DNA of 64,000 nt from Balanoglossus misakiensis (GCA_040954595.2 JBECUI020000039.1:1-64000); one strand, 5' to 3'. Numbered from the stretch's first letter, positions 18,397 to 27,245 are shown. Made by a program: numbers and translations. Notes: a model not told the origin generated them from the sequence alone.

Positions 18397-19695
18397 TTAT
18401 TGCTGAATAAATTCCCTCATATCAATAAGTTTTCCTTGGTTCAGACGGGATTCTTCAGCTGCAAAGGACATGGCATGGCTTTTGACTGATTCTTGAAAAC
18501 TCGTGAGTGGCTGCACGTGCTGAGGCTTGCGTATATGTTCCAAAAAGTTTTTCAGTAAGCGCTCATCTCCTCCTCTTCCGTGATGAAATGCTTTCAAGAG
18601 TTTACTTTCCTTTCCCTCCTCGATGGCAAAACCCCCTACAGGAATCGATATCTTGCTTTTTTCACCAGTTGGAAAATGATACAGGGTCAACTCATTTTTT
18701 CCCATATCTCCCCGTATTTCCCCTTCTGTTCCCATAACCTTTATGGTACGGGAGATATCGGTTGTAAATGCAGACATGGTAAAAACTACAGTTATATCAT
18801 GTTCAAACTCCATCAAAAGAACCTGATGATCTACGACTGTATTATCACAGTGATATACACAACGACCGTAGGGTCCCTCCTCCAAAGCCTTGATAATGCC
18901 CTCCTCCGTTTGGTCTGTAGTCAATACCGTACTGGGCCAATGTCCCCGCTCCGACAGATACACACGCGGCGCATAATACGGACAACGATCTCGGTGTTCA
19001 CAACCATCCAAACAACGCTTCGGTGCTCCTTTCGGGGCATCGGAAGAAGTAAAATGAGTCAGGCTCCCCAATGAACTGAGACGAAGACAGTCGCATTGTA
19101 ATATGTAACGAAGTATGTCCATATCATGACAACTCTTTGCCAAAATCATGGGTGCAGAATCCTTATGTCGACTCCAATTCCCCCGAACAAAACTATGAGC
19201 CTGATGAACATGTCCGACATTTTCATTATGTTGTACGGTTACAACTCTGCCTATTGCCCCCTGTACCAGTAACTCATGCAGCTTGAAAAAAAACGGACTG
19301 TAGCGTAATACATGACAGACAGCTGTGCTTACACGATTTTTCTCCGCTTCCTGAGCTAATAATATACATTGCTCCATGGTCGGTGCCATTGGTTTTTCAA
19401 GTAAAACATGGTAGCCCTTTCGCATAGCGGCAACAGCTGGTTCCACGTGCAAAACATCGGGAGTAGCAATAATGGCGACATCAGCTAACTTTTCTTGTTG
19501 CAATAGGTCTTCCCACTGATTATAGGAACGCGCGGAGGGAATTTTGAGACGTTTTGCTACCTGTTCCCTCCACTGTTTCCTCGGTTCTGCCAAAGCAACA
19601 ATTTTGAACTCTTCAGGATGTTGTATAGCATAGGGCATAAATACATCTTGGGCCCGTGCACCCGCTCCAACAAGTATAGCACTAACCTTCTTCAT
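18397..19695 (-). CDS. Gfo/Idh/MocA-family NAD(P)-dependent oxidoreductase
   Basis: The 432-residue enzyme has an N-terminal Rossmann domain with a GAGARAQD nucleotide loop (10-17), the family EKP motif at 100-102, and a C-terminal catalytic alpha/beta domain with the likely active-site pair in SCHDMDIL (His190, Asp191). These enzymes oxidise or epimerise sugars. An unusual Cys-rich insert with C228, C232 and C238 could bind a metal ion. It ends 11 nt before the amidohydrolase and follows the binding-protein gene by 21 nt, so it belongs to the same operon. The exact sugar is unknown. Confidence 0.9.
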   Translation of the reverse strand: MKKVSAILVGAGARAQDVFMPYAIQHPEEFKIVALAEPRKQWREQVAKRLKIPSARSYNQWEDLLQQEKLADVAIIATPDVLHVEPAVAAMRKGYHVLLEKPMAPTMEQCILLAQEAEKNRVSTAVCHVLRYSPFFFKLHELLVQGAIGRVVTVQHNENVGHVHQAHSFVRGNWSRHKDSAPMILAKSCHDMDILRYILQCDCLRLSSLGSLTHFTSSDAPKGAPKRCLDGCEHRDRCPYYAPRVYLSERGHWPSTVLTTDQTEEGIIKALEEGPYGRCVYHCDNTVVDHQVLLMEFEHDITVVFTMSAFTTDISRTIKVMGTEGEIRGDMGKNELTLYHFPTGEKSKISIPVGGFAIEEGKESKLLKAFHHGRGGDERLLKNFLEHIRKPQHVQPLTSFQESVKSHAMSFAAEESRLNQGKLIDMREFIQQ

Positions 19696-19716
19696 ATATT
19701 CTCCTTATGGTATTAC

Positions 19717-21012
19717 CTAGTTCTTACTCGCATAAAATTCTTTACTCTCAGATGCTACTCGCTCAATAAACTCTTCTGGGGTAATTTTCCCGAATAATAA
19801 CGCGTCATCAAGACCGTAAAACACTCGCTCCAACCATTCCCCACTTAATCCGCGGATGCCGTCGTATTCGGGAAACGCCAGCCGTACATTGTCCAGATAA
19901 GGTTTAATACTGGACAGAATGGGCGGAAAATTCGCGCCTTTTCGTGCCGACATAGTTGAACTTACTTCAACATACCTATTCGCGTGCTCAAGCGATGAGA
20001 TAAATTTCAGAAAATCGACTGCTATGTCTGGATTCTTTGCCTGCTTCATAATGCCAAATCCAAAGAGAACACCTGCCATATCCAGCCGGTCTCCCACTCC
20101 GCCTTTCACTGTCGGAAAGGGGAAATATCCATAGTCAAAGCCATCTGCCGCATATTCACTGGTTTCTACTGCTATCCAGTTTCCTACATAAATTGCGGCT
20201 ATCTTTTGTTCGGTTGCCCATTCTCTCTGCGAGGCAGGCCAACTGCTGCCCGAATAATTGGGCTGAAAAAAATTGCTGCCTGATTCGCTCAGGGTATACA
20301 GCATATTTGCTACTTGAAGCCATTGAGGTGAGCGCCATGCATTGCCTGTTTTATCACGGCTTGCCGCGAGCAGTGCCCCCGGTCCCAAGACCCGTTCCGC
20401 CATGGTACTGAAGTAATACAGCCCGTAAAAGTTAACCAGACCATCCATAGCAAGAGGGGAAATGCCGCTTGCTTTTACCTGCTCGCCCCAACTAAGAAAT
20501 TCATCCCATGTCTCCGGTACATTCCATCCCTGTTCGGCAAACATGCCCTTGTCATAAAAGAAGCCACTGGTTACAAAATAATACGGGAATAGGTAATCGA
20601 TACCTCCCTGCTTGTAGGGTGAGCGAAATTTCTCATCAAAGATTTCTCCCATTACCTCACCGTCAGGACTGGTATCCGCATACAGATCGGTAAGCGGTAA
20701 GAGTTGTGCTTCCCCAGTCTCACCGAGAAATGCAGCAAACATTTCATCAAATTCTTGATCGACCAGATCAGGTGATTCCCCAATCGACAAGCGACTTCGT
20801 ACCTTCGTTAACACCTCTCTGCCTGAAAAATCAATATTTACCTGCACACCTGTTTGTTCAAAGTACTTCTCAGCCATCTCCCTCATAAACCCTGCCGGAC
20901 CTTCTTCGGGATTCCACATTGAAGCAATTTCCAATGTTTTTACCTCTGGTGCAGGACTTCCACAGCTTGCCAACAAAATAAACACACATAAAACAACATA
21001 CAAAAATTTCAT
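19717..21012 (-). CDS. ABC sugar-binding lipoprotein (CUT1 family)
   Basis: The 431-residue protein starts with a lipoprotein signal ending in LLASC (Cys17 would be lipidated). Its body matches family 1 solute-binding proteins: IASMWNPEEG near the start, an EFDEMFAAF region and the late KNPDIAVDFLKFISS segment. It would capture a sugar outside the inner membrane for the two permeases encoded just upstream. An AAAGGAGG ribosome site precedes the ATG. No ABC ATPase lies in the cluster, so a shared MsmK-type ATPase elsewhere would be needed; that is inference from how CUT1 systems are organised. Confidence 0.92.
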   Translation of the reverse strand: MKFLYVVLCVFILLASCGSPAPEVKTLEIASMWNPEEGPAGFMREMAEKYFEQTGVQVNIDFSGREVLTKVRSRLSIGESPDLVDQEFDEMFAAFLGETGEAQLLPLTDLYADTSPDGEVMGEIFDEKFRSPYKQGGIDYLFPYYFVTSGFFYDKGMFAEQGWNVPETWDEFLSWGEQVKASGISPLAMDGLVNFYGLYYFSTMAERVLGPGALLAASRDKTGNAWRSPQWLQVANMLYTLSESGSNFFQPNYSGSSWPASQREWATEQKIAAIYVGNWIAVETSEYAADGFDYGYFPFPTVKGGVGDRLDMAGVLFGFGIMKQAKNPDIAVDFLKFISSLEHANRYVEVSSTMSARKGANFPPILSSIKPYLDNVRLAFPEYDGIRGLSGEWLERVFYGLDDALLFGKITPEEFIERVASESKEFYASKN

Positions 21013-21049
21013 ATTTTTGCCCTCCTTTATAATAAAATCATAGTCTTTT

Positions 21050-21895
21050 CTAACCTTTCATTGCTCCCTCTGTCATGCCGTGCATGATAAAACGCGAAAG
21101 CAATATGTAAATAATAAACGCCGGGATAGTTACCAAGGTAAACGCTGCCATCATTCCCACCCAGTTACTTGAATACTGTAATCCTCCTTGGATTGCATAG
21201 AGCGATAGAGAAACAGTAGAGAGATCTTTATCGTAAAGCAAAGTAAGTGCAAAGAGAAATTCATTCCATAAACCAACAAAGTTCAGGACTGCTGCGGTTG
21301 TCAATCCGTTACTGCTTAGAGGCAGCATAATTCTAAAAAAGGTACCAATGGGCGTACACCCGTCCATTTTTGCTGCCTCTTCTAATTCCATCGGCAAGGT
21401 GCTGTAGTAGGCAGCTAAGAGATACACGGTAAAGGGTATGGATAGCGATACGTATACTAATCCCAGCCCCAACAAGCTATTGATGAGTTTCAACTGAAAT
21501 AGAAGGGAAAAGATCGGTATAATGAGCAACTGAAATGGTACGCCCATACCAAAAATGATGAAAAATTTAATTTTTTGCGAAAATAAAAACTTAAATCGAG
21601 ACAAAAGATAGGATGCCGGTGCTGAGACCATTAATAGAAGAAGAATGCTCAAAAGCACAAGGAAAAAACTATTTCGAAAACTCAGCCCTAAATCACTACT
21701 TTCGTTGTTAAGAACTGTCTGATAGTTTTCAAATCCTAAGGTCTCGGGTAATGCCCATATATCCTTAAAGAAATTCTGATTCGTCTTGAATGAACTCATG
21801 GCTATCCATACAAAGATGAGAAGTGAAAATCCTACCCATAGATAGAGGAAAGATTTGCCGATAATACCAAAATAATTGATTTTTCTAGTATTCAT
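21050..21895 (-). CDS. CUT1 sugar ABC transporter permease (MalG type)
   Basis: The 281-residue protein has six membrane segments and the EAA loop that docks the ATPase, seen as ELEEAAKMDGCTPIGTFFRI (about residues 180-199) and ending in LPLSSNGLTT. This is the MalG-like partner of the permease encoded directly upstream, whose end it overlaps by 11 nt. It is followed 37 nt later by the binding-protein gene. An AGAGGGAA ribosome site precedes the ATG. Confidence 0.93.
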   Translation of the reverse strand: MNTRKINYFGIIGKSFLYLWVGFSLLIFVWIAMSSFKTNQNFFKDIWALPETLGFENYQTVLNNESSDLGLSFRNSFFLVLLSILLLLMVSAPASYLLSRFKFLFSQKIKFFIIFGMGVPFQLLIIPIFSLLFQLKLINSLLGLGLVYVSLSIPFTVYLLAAYYSTLPMELEEAAKMDGCTPIGTFFRIMLPLSSNGLTTAAVLNFVGLWNEFLFALTLLYDKDLSTVSLSLYAIQGGLQYSSNWVGMMAAFTLVTIPAFIIYILLSRFIMHGMTEGAMKG

Positions 21896-22802
21896 ATCGT
21901 TCCCTCTTCATTATGCGCGATACCAGCACAATAAAAACAATAATAAGAAGAAACATAATAACGCCGACTGCTGTGGCATAGCCAAGACGGAAAATTGTTG
22001 ATCGCTTTCCAAAGGCAAGGGTGTACATATATGTTGCCATGTTCGTTGCACCGTCAGGAGGACTCGTGCCGGCTCCACCCCAAGCGTAGAGCAGTGAGAA
22101 TTCTTTTACAGCACTAATACACCAAAACAAAATGGCAGTCTGCAATACTCCCCAGATAAGCGGTATCTTTATCATAAAAAATATTCGTATTTCGCTAGCT
22201 CCTTCTATCTGAGCCGCTTCTATGTAATCACTGGGGATACGGGAGAGTGCACCTGTAATAATAACCGCATAAAATCCCGAATACATCCATACCAATGCAA
22301 TAATAATGGCATAGGTAAGGATCTCGGGTGATGTCCATGAAAAGTCAAAATCCTTAAATCCTAGTAGGCGAATTGATGAATTCAAAAGTCCCCAGTTCGC
22401 GTTGTACAAAAAATTCCATGCAAGGGCAACCGCCACTGGATTAATGATAGAAGGTATATATATGACAGCTCTAAAAAACTTTTTTGCCCTCATCTTCGTT
22501 GTCAGACTGCCTGCCACAACGAATGCAACAAAGAATACCAAGATGCCGCCTAAGAAGAGGATCAACATAGAGTTCTGAAAGGCTACTTCCCATAATCTAC
22601 CGTCTTGGATTATCTCTCTGAAGTTATTCAGTCCGACAAAGGTCATGTCGTAACTTGCTCCCTTCCATTGAAAAAGAGCTACATAGAAAGCATGTAAAGC
22701 TGGAAATATAAAAAACACCAGATACAAGGTCAATGCGGGAAAGAGAAATAAATAGATCATTCGTCTTCTTCCCCAATCAATCCTATGCTTCAAACGTTTC
22801 AT
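21885..22802 (-). CDS. CUT1 sugar ABC transporter permease (MalF type)
   Basis: The 305-residue inner-membrane protein has an N-terminal basic stretch, six predicted membrane segments and the EAA loop YIEAAQIEGASEIRIFFMIK (about residues 194-213). A periplasmic loop after the first segment (about 45-75) is typical of MalF-like members. It is the first transport gene after agaS, with a 33-nt gap, and pairs with the overlapping MalG-type gene. Confidence 0.93.
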   Translation of the reverse strand: MKRLKHRIDWGRRRMIYLFLFPALTLYLVFFIFPALHAFYVALFQWKGASYDMTFVGLNNFREIIQDGRLWEVAFQNSMLILFLGGILVFFVAFVVAGSLTTKMRAKKFFRAVIYIPSIINPVAVALAWNFLYNANWGLLNSSIRLLGFKDFDFSWTSPEILTYAIIIALVWMYSGFYAVIITGALSRIPSDYIEAAQIEGASEIRIFFMIKIPLIWGVLQTAILFWCISAVKEFSLLYAWGGAGTSPPDGATNMATYMYTLAFGKRSTIFRLGYATAVGVIMFLLIIVFIVLVSRIMKRERYEY

Positions 22803-22835
22803 GATACATTCCGTACCACATGAGTATAAGATATT

Positions 22836-24008
22836 TCAGTCATAAATTATTACTCCTTGTACAACCCGATTAATGGTGCCATTGGGTGATGGATTATCAG
22901 GTACAAGACCCAATGTTACTGACGCAAACATAGCTATTTGCTGTTCAACTGCAATATCTACCAACACTCGAAAGGATTCGGATATATGCCAATCTTCCAG
23001 CACTATACATCTATCTGCAATTACTCTTATTTCTGCCTCGTCTTTTTTATGGCAGATTGCTATAATCTCTTTGCCCTGTTTTTTCTGCTTCAATTCTCTT
23101 AACATATCTGTTTCATACTGCCGGACGTAGTCATCACCTGAAATGTGAGCAATAAGCAAGCATTGTTGATTGACAAAAACCTGTTCACCATGGCGCAACT
23201 CAAGAAAGTTGGAAGCATGTGTCAGACATTCGGCATTGGTCATCTCTCGTATTTTTAACGCACCTTCCTCTATCATGCCGCTGAGGGAAGAGGATCCAAG
23301 AATGCAGATTCTCTCCACCCTCTCTGCGACCAATGTATGTAATAGCTGGGAAACCGGATTACTCAAAATAATCTGCAACTGCTTGCCGGTAACTTCTGCC
23401 AACATCTGGATATACTGCGGATTTTGCAAATGGGGCAATGCCAGTGCGGTAAAAAGCATGGAGGAAAAGGAACTGGTCATTACCAAGGAACGATCATTGG
23501 TCTTTTCAGGCAATAGAAAGACATAGGTATGCGCACTCTTCTCCTGTGCTAATGCTCCTGCTGCATTGCATGTTATAATAAGGTGATGCGCCGCCGGAGT
23601 TCTCTGTCTGATTTTTCGGTAACTGGCCACCGACTCGGGCGAGTCGCCGGAGCGGGCAAAATGCAAGACAAGTATCTTCCTGTCTGCAGTAAGGAATTCC
23701 GGATTCGTAACTATTTCAGTAGTAGGCACGGCAACAACAGAGGTTTTCAATTCCTGCTGGAGATATCGATAGGCACTTTTTCCGACATAATAAGAGGAGC
23801 CTGCTCCGGTTAGAAAAATTATCGGAGGCTCTTTTGTACCAATGCCGGCACTGGTCAGAAATATGGATAAGGACTCTTGCCGTTCCTGTAACAAGGTAGT
23901 AGTCAGCAAATACATTGCTCCTTGTTGGCAAATCTCAATAGGAGTATATAATTTATTGTGTGCATCTTTGCACGCAATAAAATCCCTCAACCCATTGTTG
24001 TTGTCCAT
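22836..24008 (-). CDS. agaS: AgaS-like SIS-domain sugar isomerase/deaminase
   Basis: The 390-residue protein holds two SIS domains. Key phosphosugar-binding segments are TGAGSSYYVGKSAYRYL (about 67-83), FARSGDSPESVAS (about 117-129) and NDRSLVMTSSFSSM (about 171-184). This pattern fits AgaS, which converts galactosamine-6-phosphate to tagatose-6-phosphate with release of ammonia. Together with KbaZ and PfkB remnants downstream it points to galactosamine or N-acetylgalactosamine use. No Shine-Dalgarno sequence precedes the ATG; the promoter sits so close that the mRNA may be leaderless. Confidence 0.85.
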   Translation of the reverse strand: MDNNNGLRDFIACKDAHNKLYTPIEICQQGAMYLLTTTLLQERQESLSIFLTSAGIGTKEPPIIFLTGAGSSYYVGKSAYRYLQQELKTSVVAVPTTEIVTNPEFLTADRKILVLHFARSGDSPESVASYRKIRQRTPAAHHLIITCNAAGALAQEKSAHTYVFLLPEKTNDRSLVMTSSFSSMLFTALALPHLQNPQYIQMLAEVTGKQLQIILSNPVSQLLHTLVAERVERICILGSSSLSGMIEEGALKIREMTNAECLTHASNFLELRHGEQVFVNQQCLLIAHISGDDYVRQYETDMLRELKQKKQGKEIIAICHKKDEAEIRVIADRCIVLEDWHISESFRVLVDIAVEQQIAMFASVTLGLVPDNPSPNGTINRVVQGVIIYD

Positions 24009-24015
24009 TAAAAAT

Positions 24016-24044
24016 ATTATATCATAATAAAAAAAACATGTCTA
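24016..24044 (-). promoter_or_regulatory. Promoter of the agaS-ABC transporter operon
   Basis: Minus strand TAGACA, 17 nt, TATAAT. Seven nucleotides lie between the -10 box and the agaS ATG, so transcription would begin at or next to the start codon. The -35 box overlaps an inverted repeat (24040-24058). Confidence 0.55.
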
Positions 24045-24058
24045 CATAATATTTAGAC
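24040..24058. promoter_or_regulatory. Inverted repeat over the -35 box, operator candidate
   Basis: GTCTA, 9-nt spacer, TAGAC. Its position over the agaS promoter and its nearness to the DeoR-family gene upstream make it a candidate binding site for that repressor. A second small hairpin, CCTGT-TGAT-ACAGG, lies at 24067-24080 just after the regulator stop codon. Confidence 0.35.
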
Positions 24059-24084
24059 GACGTTGACCTGTTGATACAGGACAT

Positions 24085-24864
24085 CTAGCGATGTTCCGAT
24101 TGTATAACCTTAAGACCATTCCGGCGTAGATACTCGTAATAGTCAGGAGAGATTTTTTTGTCGGTTATAATTCCTTGAAATTCTGTAATGCCGGCAAAAT
24201 AAGCCGGTGTAACCCTACCCATCTTGCTGGAGTCAACGACCAGAAACTTCTCTAAGGACGTGCGAATAATTCTCTGCTTTATCTTTACCTCATAGTAGTT
24301 AGAACAGGTTACACCAAGATCAAAACTGATGCCACCAGCTGAAAGAAATGCTTTGGAAACTCTTAGTTTTTCAATGTCATCAAAACCATCCATGGACTCG
24401 AAGCCCATGCTTACATCGTGATAAAAACCACCACTTAAGAAGATGCTGCATTTTTTCTTCTTAATTAAGAAATAAAAAACATTAATGGAACAACAAAGTG
24501 CCGTAAACTCCAAATCGTCTGGGATTGCTTTGACAATATAGGGGATCGTGGTGCCGAGATCAAAGAACACTGTATCTTTTTGTTCTATGAGTAGCGCTGC
24601 TGCCTTACCGATCTCCTGTTTCTCATGATGATGCCGAACAGACTCTGTTGGAATAGAATAGTGTTCCTTCTCGGGGCTCTGCTCCCCCCGATTGTCTAGG
24701 GCAATATACCCGCCTAAGAAATGGACCCCTACCTGGTTGTCAATAATATCCCGCCGAATTGTCATGGTTGATACATCAAGAATCTCGGCAATTTCTTTTA
24801 CATGTCTAAAATTTTTCTTATTGAGTAAACTAACTATCTGGTTTAAACGCTTTTCTCTTTTCAT
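24085..24864 (-). CDS. DeoR-family transcriptional repressor (AgaR-like)
   Basis: The 259-residue protein has the DeoR helix-turn-helix at its N terminus (residues about 5-58, with VKEIAEILDVSTMTIRRDI) and a phosphosugar-sensing ISOCOT-like domain from about 75 with DLGTT, FLSGG, KAFLSAGGIS and VVDSSKMGR. Such regulators release DNA on binding a sugar phosphate. Its position directly before agaS suggests it controls this operon, probably through the inverted repeat between the two genes. It is transcribed in the same direction as the operon, with a 76-nt gap. Confidence 0.9.
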   Translation of the reverse strand: MKREKRLNQIVSLLNKKNFRHVKEIAEILDVSTMTIRRDIIDNQVGVHFLGGYIALDNRGEQSPEKEHYSIPTESVRHHHEKQEIGKAAALLIEQKDTVFFDLGTTIPYIVKAIPDDLEFTALCCSINVFYFLIKKKKCSIFLSGGFYHDVSMGFESMDGFDDIEKLRVSKAFLSAGGISFDLGVTCSNYYEVKIKQRIIRTSLEKFLVVDSSKMGRVTPAYFAGITEFQGIITDKKISPDYYEYLRRNGLKVIQSEHR

Positions 24865-24988
24865 GGTAATAATACCCTATATATTGTAACAAAAAAAATA
24901 GGAAGAAGGGTATGAACTAAATATCCGCACTCCATGCAAATAATCGGATGCATCAGTTGTTTTTATTCAATGTTATATGCCTCACTAC

Positions 24989-25018
24989 TTGCAAAAAATA
25001 ACAATAATGTGCTACCAT
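24989..25018 (+). promoter_or_regulatory. Promoter candidate of the ankyrin gene
   Basis: TTGCAA, 18 nt, TACCAT. The transcript would have a leader of about 65 nt containing AAAGGAG at 25068-25074. The rest of 24865-25088 shows no gene. Confidence 0.35.
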
Positions 25019-25088
25019 GTTGAACATAACAGTTGCCATGAAGTGTTTACGAATGCCTTGAGTTATTAAAGGAGTTTTCATCAGTTAT

Positions 25089-25949
25089 TTGAGTATGCGA
25101 AACATTATTACCCTTGTATTGGTTTTTATCTCCTTTGCCGTTCATGCACAGGTAGTATCACTATTTCCGTGGGATCCAAACATTACTGCCCGAGACTTAC
25201 AAACAAAACTCGAAAACAACGCTGACATCCATGAACGCAATGCCTTGAACCGAACAGCCTTACACATAGCAGCCGAGACGACAAATAACGCTGAAATCAT
25301 TGCCCTCTTGCTGGATGCCGGAGCAGATGTCAATGCAAAAGACAGACACAGTTTAACCCCGTTGCACATAGCGGCAGAATCAACCGATAATCCTGAAATC
25401 ATCTCTATGCTCCTGGATGCCGGAGCAGGTGTGAACACTCCTGTTAAAAACGGCTGGACACCCCTGCACATGGCGGCAGTAGGAACAGAAGTTGCTGAAA
25501 TTATTACTGTTTTACTAAAGGCTGGTGCAGATATCCATGCGAAAGATGAGTATGGCAGGGTGCCCTTACACTTGGCAGTAGTAGCTGCAGACATTCCTGA
25601 AATTATTACTACCTTCCTAGAATCAGGTGCGGATGTCAATGCAAAGGATTCGTACGGATGGACATCTTTGCACTTGGCAGCAGCAGGCGCAGATATTCCA
25701 GAAGTTATTACTGTTTTGTTGGAGGCTGGTGCAGATATCAATGCAAAAGATGATGCCGGAAGAACGCCACTCCATTGGGGTGCAATATACAGCAATAAAC
25801 CTGACTTTCTTGCGATCATGGTGGATGTCGGAGCCGATCCCTTTGCTCAGGCCAACGATTTAACAACCCCTTGGGATCTCATGCAAGAAAATCAAGCCCT
25901 TCGCTCATCCGATCTATACCGACGTATTGAGAATATGGCAAACAGGTAG
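25089..25949 (+). CDS. Secreted ankyrin-repeat protein
   Basis: The 286-residue protein starts with a signal peptide (about 1-20, cleaved after VHA) and then has six ankyrin repeats of 34 residues (about 50-265), with conserved TALHIAAE, TPLHIAAE and LLDAGADVNAKD type segments. Ankyrin repeats bind proteins; export suggests a periplasmic or outer target. Ankyrin proteins are common in host-associated bacteria, but a host target is only inference. The frame opens with TTG at 25089 (ribosome site 14 nt upstream) or ATG at 25095. The strongly similar 102-bp repeats could allow copy-number change by recombination. Confidence 0.85.
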   Translation: MSMRNIITLVLVFISFAVHAQVVSLFPWDPNITARDLQTKLENNADIHERNALNRTALHIAAETTNNAEIIALLLDAGADVNAKDRHSLTPLHIAAESTDNPEIISMLLDAGAGVNTPVKNGWTPLHMAAVGTEVAEIITVLLKAGADIHAKDEYGRVPLHLAVVAADIPEIITTFLESGADVNAKDSYGWTSLHLAAAGADIPEVITVLLEAGADINAKDDAGRTPLHWGAIYSNKPDFLAIMVDVGADPFAQANDLTTPWDLMQENQALRSSDLYRRIENMANR

Positions 25950-26010
25950 AGAATATCTAGTGAGCGCCCGCGCTTCCTAATGAATTTTGTTCTGCGGGAT
26001 ACAAGGTATC

Positions 26011-26829
26011 TCACCTTTCCTTTCCTGATGTATTTATTCGCGGGGTATAATCTTCGATTCCATCGATTTGTTGTCCATTGAAAACTATGTAGTATAGTGA
26101 GCCGGCTGCAATGTCAATGTCTTTGTATTGCTTGTTCCCATCTTTATCAAGGATCGGGCTCCCATCTTCATCGGTTTGTAAAACTGATTTCTTGTTATAC
26201 CAATATCTTATGGGTGCTCCTTTTTCGCCTGGTTTAATTTTATACCCAAGTTTTTTTGCTTGTTTGAAACTCATCCAACGGGGATCACTGTAATGATTTT
26301 TATGAGAAATTGTGTTGAGTAATAATTCATTGTTCCTCCTGTATACATTTCCAGATACTGGATTATATTCTTGTGCCAATTTCCCCGCTGGCCAAGGTCC
26401 TTGCCATGGTGCACGGTCTTCGGCCATGAGTTCTTGTACCTTTCCTGAAACAATCTCTGGTAAACTACTCATTTTATTGTTCTTATTTGTATACTTGTAT
26501 TCATCAGGGCAATCGCCATCATCTTCCTCTAGTTCCTCAAGGGTAATATGGTTTCTTTCGTAACCACCCATTATGAATGCTATATCATTATTCACTACAC
26601 AATATTTATAGTTCCAAACTTCGTCTATTTTTTTCTTAAGGTATTCACGCCATTCGTCGTAAGACTCAAAGTCCGAACGTGGACGCGAGTGCACATGCCT
26701 ATATTCTCGGCCATGGCGAATTTCAATATCACCATCCTTGTATGCGCCCATGTCTTCCACCTCACCTAGTTCATATTCATTGATCTTGGTTCTGATATCC
26801 TCTGGGATATCCGCTTCGTTCTTGGACAT
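26011..26829 (-). CDS. ArdC-type N-domain protein without the protease domain
   Basis: From about residue 125 to the end the protein matches the N-terminal ssDNA-binding domain of ArdC/TraC antirestriction proteins: APWQGPWPAGK, YNPVSGNVYRRNNELLL, RWMSFKQAKKLGYKIKPGEK, IRYWYNKK and a final YYIVFNGQQIDGI. The zinc-protease domain that normally follows is absent. In front sits an acidic region (1-120) with an RHVHSRPRSDFESY segment that I do not recognise. ArdC proteins are normally plasmid- or conjugative-element-borne, so acquisition by transfer is likely. The ATG at 26829 is chosen because AGGAGG lies 7 nt upstream; an ATG at 26835 is too close. Confidence 0.75.
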   Translation of the reverse strand: MSKNEADIPEDIRTKINEYELGEVEDMGAYKDGDIEIRHGREYRHVHSRPRSDFESYDEWREYLKKKIDEVWNYKYCVVNNDIAFIMGGYERNHITLEELEEDDGDCPDEYKYTNKNNKMSSLPEIVSGKVQELMAEDRAPWQGPWPAGKLAQEYNPVSGNVYRRNNELLLNTISHKNHYSDPRWMSFKQAKKLGYKIKPGEKGAPIRYWYNKKSVLQTDEDGSPILDKDGNKQYKDIDIAAGSLYYIVFNGQQIDGIEDYTPRINTSGKER

Positions 26830-26865
26830 AGTCATACCTCCTCTATAGTTAAGATGTGTATTCTC

Positions 26866-26894
26866 ATCGTAACATAGTTATTAGCATAGTGCAA
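26866..26894 (-). promoter_or_regulatory. Promoter candidate of the ArdC-type gene
   Basis: Minus strand TTGCAC, 17 nt, TACGAT, followed by a leader of about 30 nt with a strong GAGGAGG ribosome site. The remaining stretch to the tRNA (26895-27064) shows no gene. Confidence 0.45.
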
Positions 26895-27064
26895 TTAAAA
26901 AATGCAAAAAATTTAATCTGCCCTTAAAATAAATTATAAGACTAAGGTTTAGATATGAAATTGAAATGGTAGTCCCAGCATACCCACGAGCTTCACTTAT
27001 TTTTGCCGGGAACTAACAATATGGAAACCGGACTTGCCTTGCGGCATCAGAATTGAAAAAATTT

Positions 27065-27138
27065 CGAACACGGCGGGATTCGAACCCACGACCTTCGGCT
27101 CCGGAGGCCGACGCTCTATCCAACTGAGCTACGTGTCC
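27065..27138 (-). tRNA. tRNA-Arg (anticodon CCG)
   Basis: The minus strand folds into a full cloverleaf: acceptor GGACACG with CGTGTTC (one G-U pair), D arm GCTC/GAGC, anticodon stem TCGGC/GCCGA with loop CTCCGGA, and T arm GTGGG-TTCGAAT-CCCGC. The loop reads CCG, for the arginine codon CGG. The discriminator base is G and CCA is not encoded, so it must be added after transcription. The 3' end faces the ArdC-type gene. Confidence 0.95.
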
Positions 27139-27211
27139 TTATTTAATGTTAGTTTAACAAAAAGAAGCCCTTGCGTCAATGTATAGACCTATGGATAAAG
27201 TATCTCAATTA

Positions 27212-27240
27212 TGGACAGATTCGTATCCCTATGCTATTAT
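27212..27240 (+). promoter_or_regulatory. Promoter of the maf-rpsB operon, apparently leaderless
   Basis: TGGACA (one mismatch to consensus), 17 nt, TATTAT. Five nucleotides separate the -10 box from the maf ATG at 27246, so the predicted start point falls on the start codon. No ribosome site is present upstream. Confidence 0.5.
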
Positions 27241-27245
27241 AGACC

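Noticed and set aside
25200-25860. CRISPR-like or DNA repeat array
   Set aside because: The periodicity is 102 bp and in frame; it comes from ankyrin repeats of the encoded protein.
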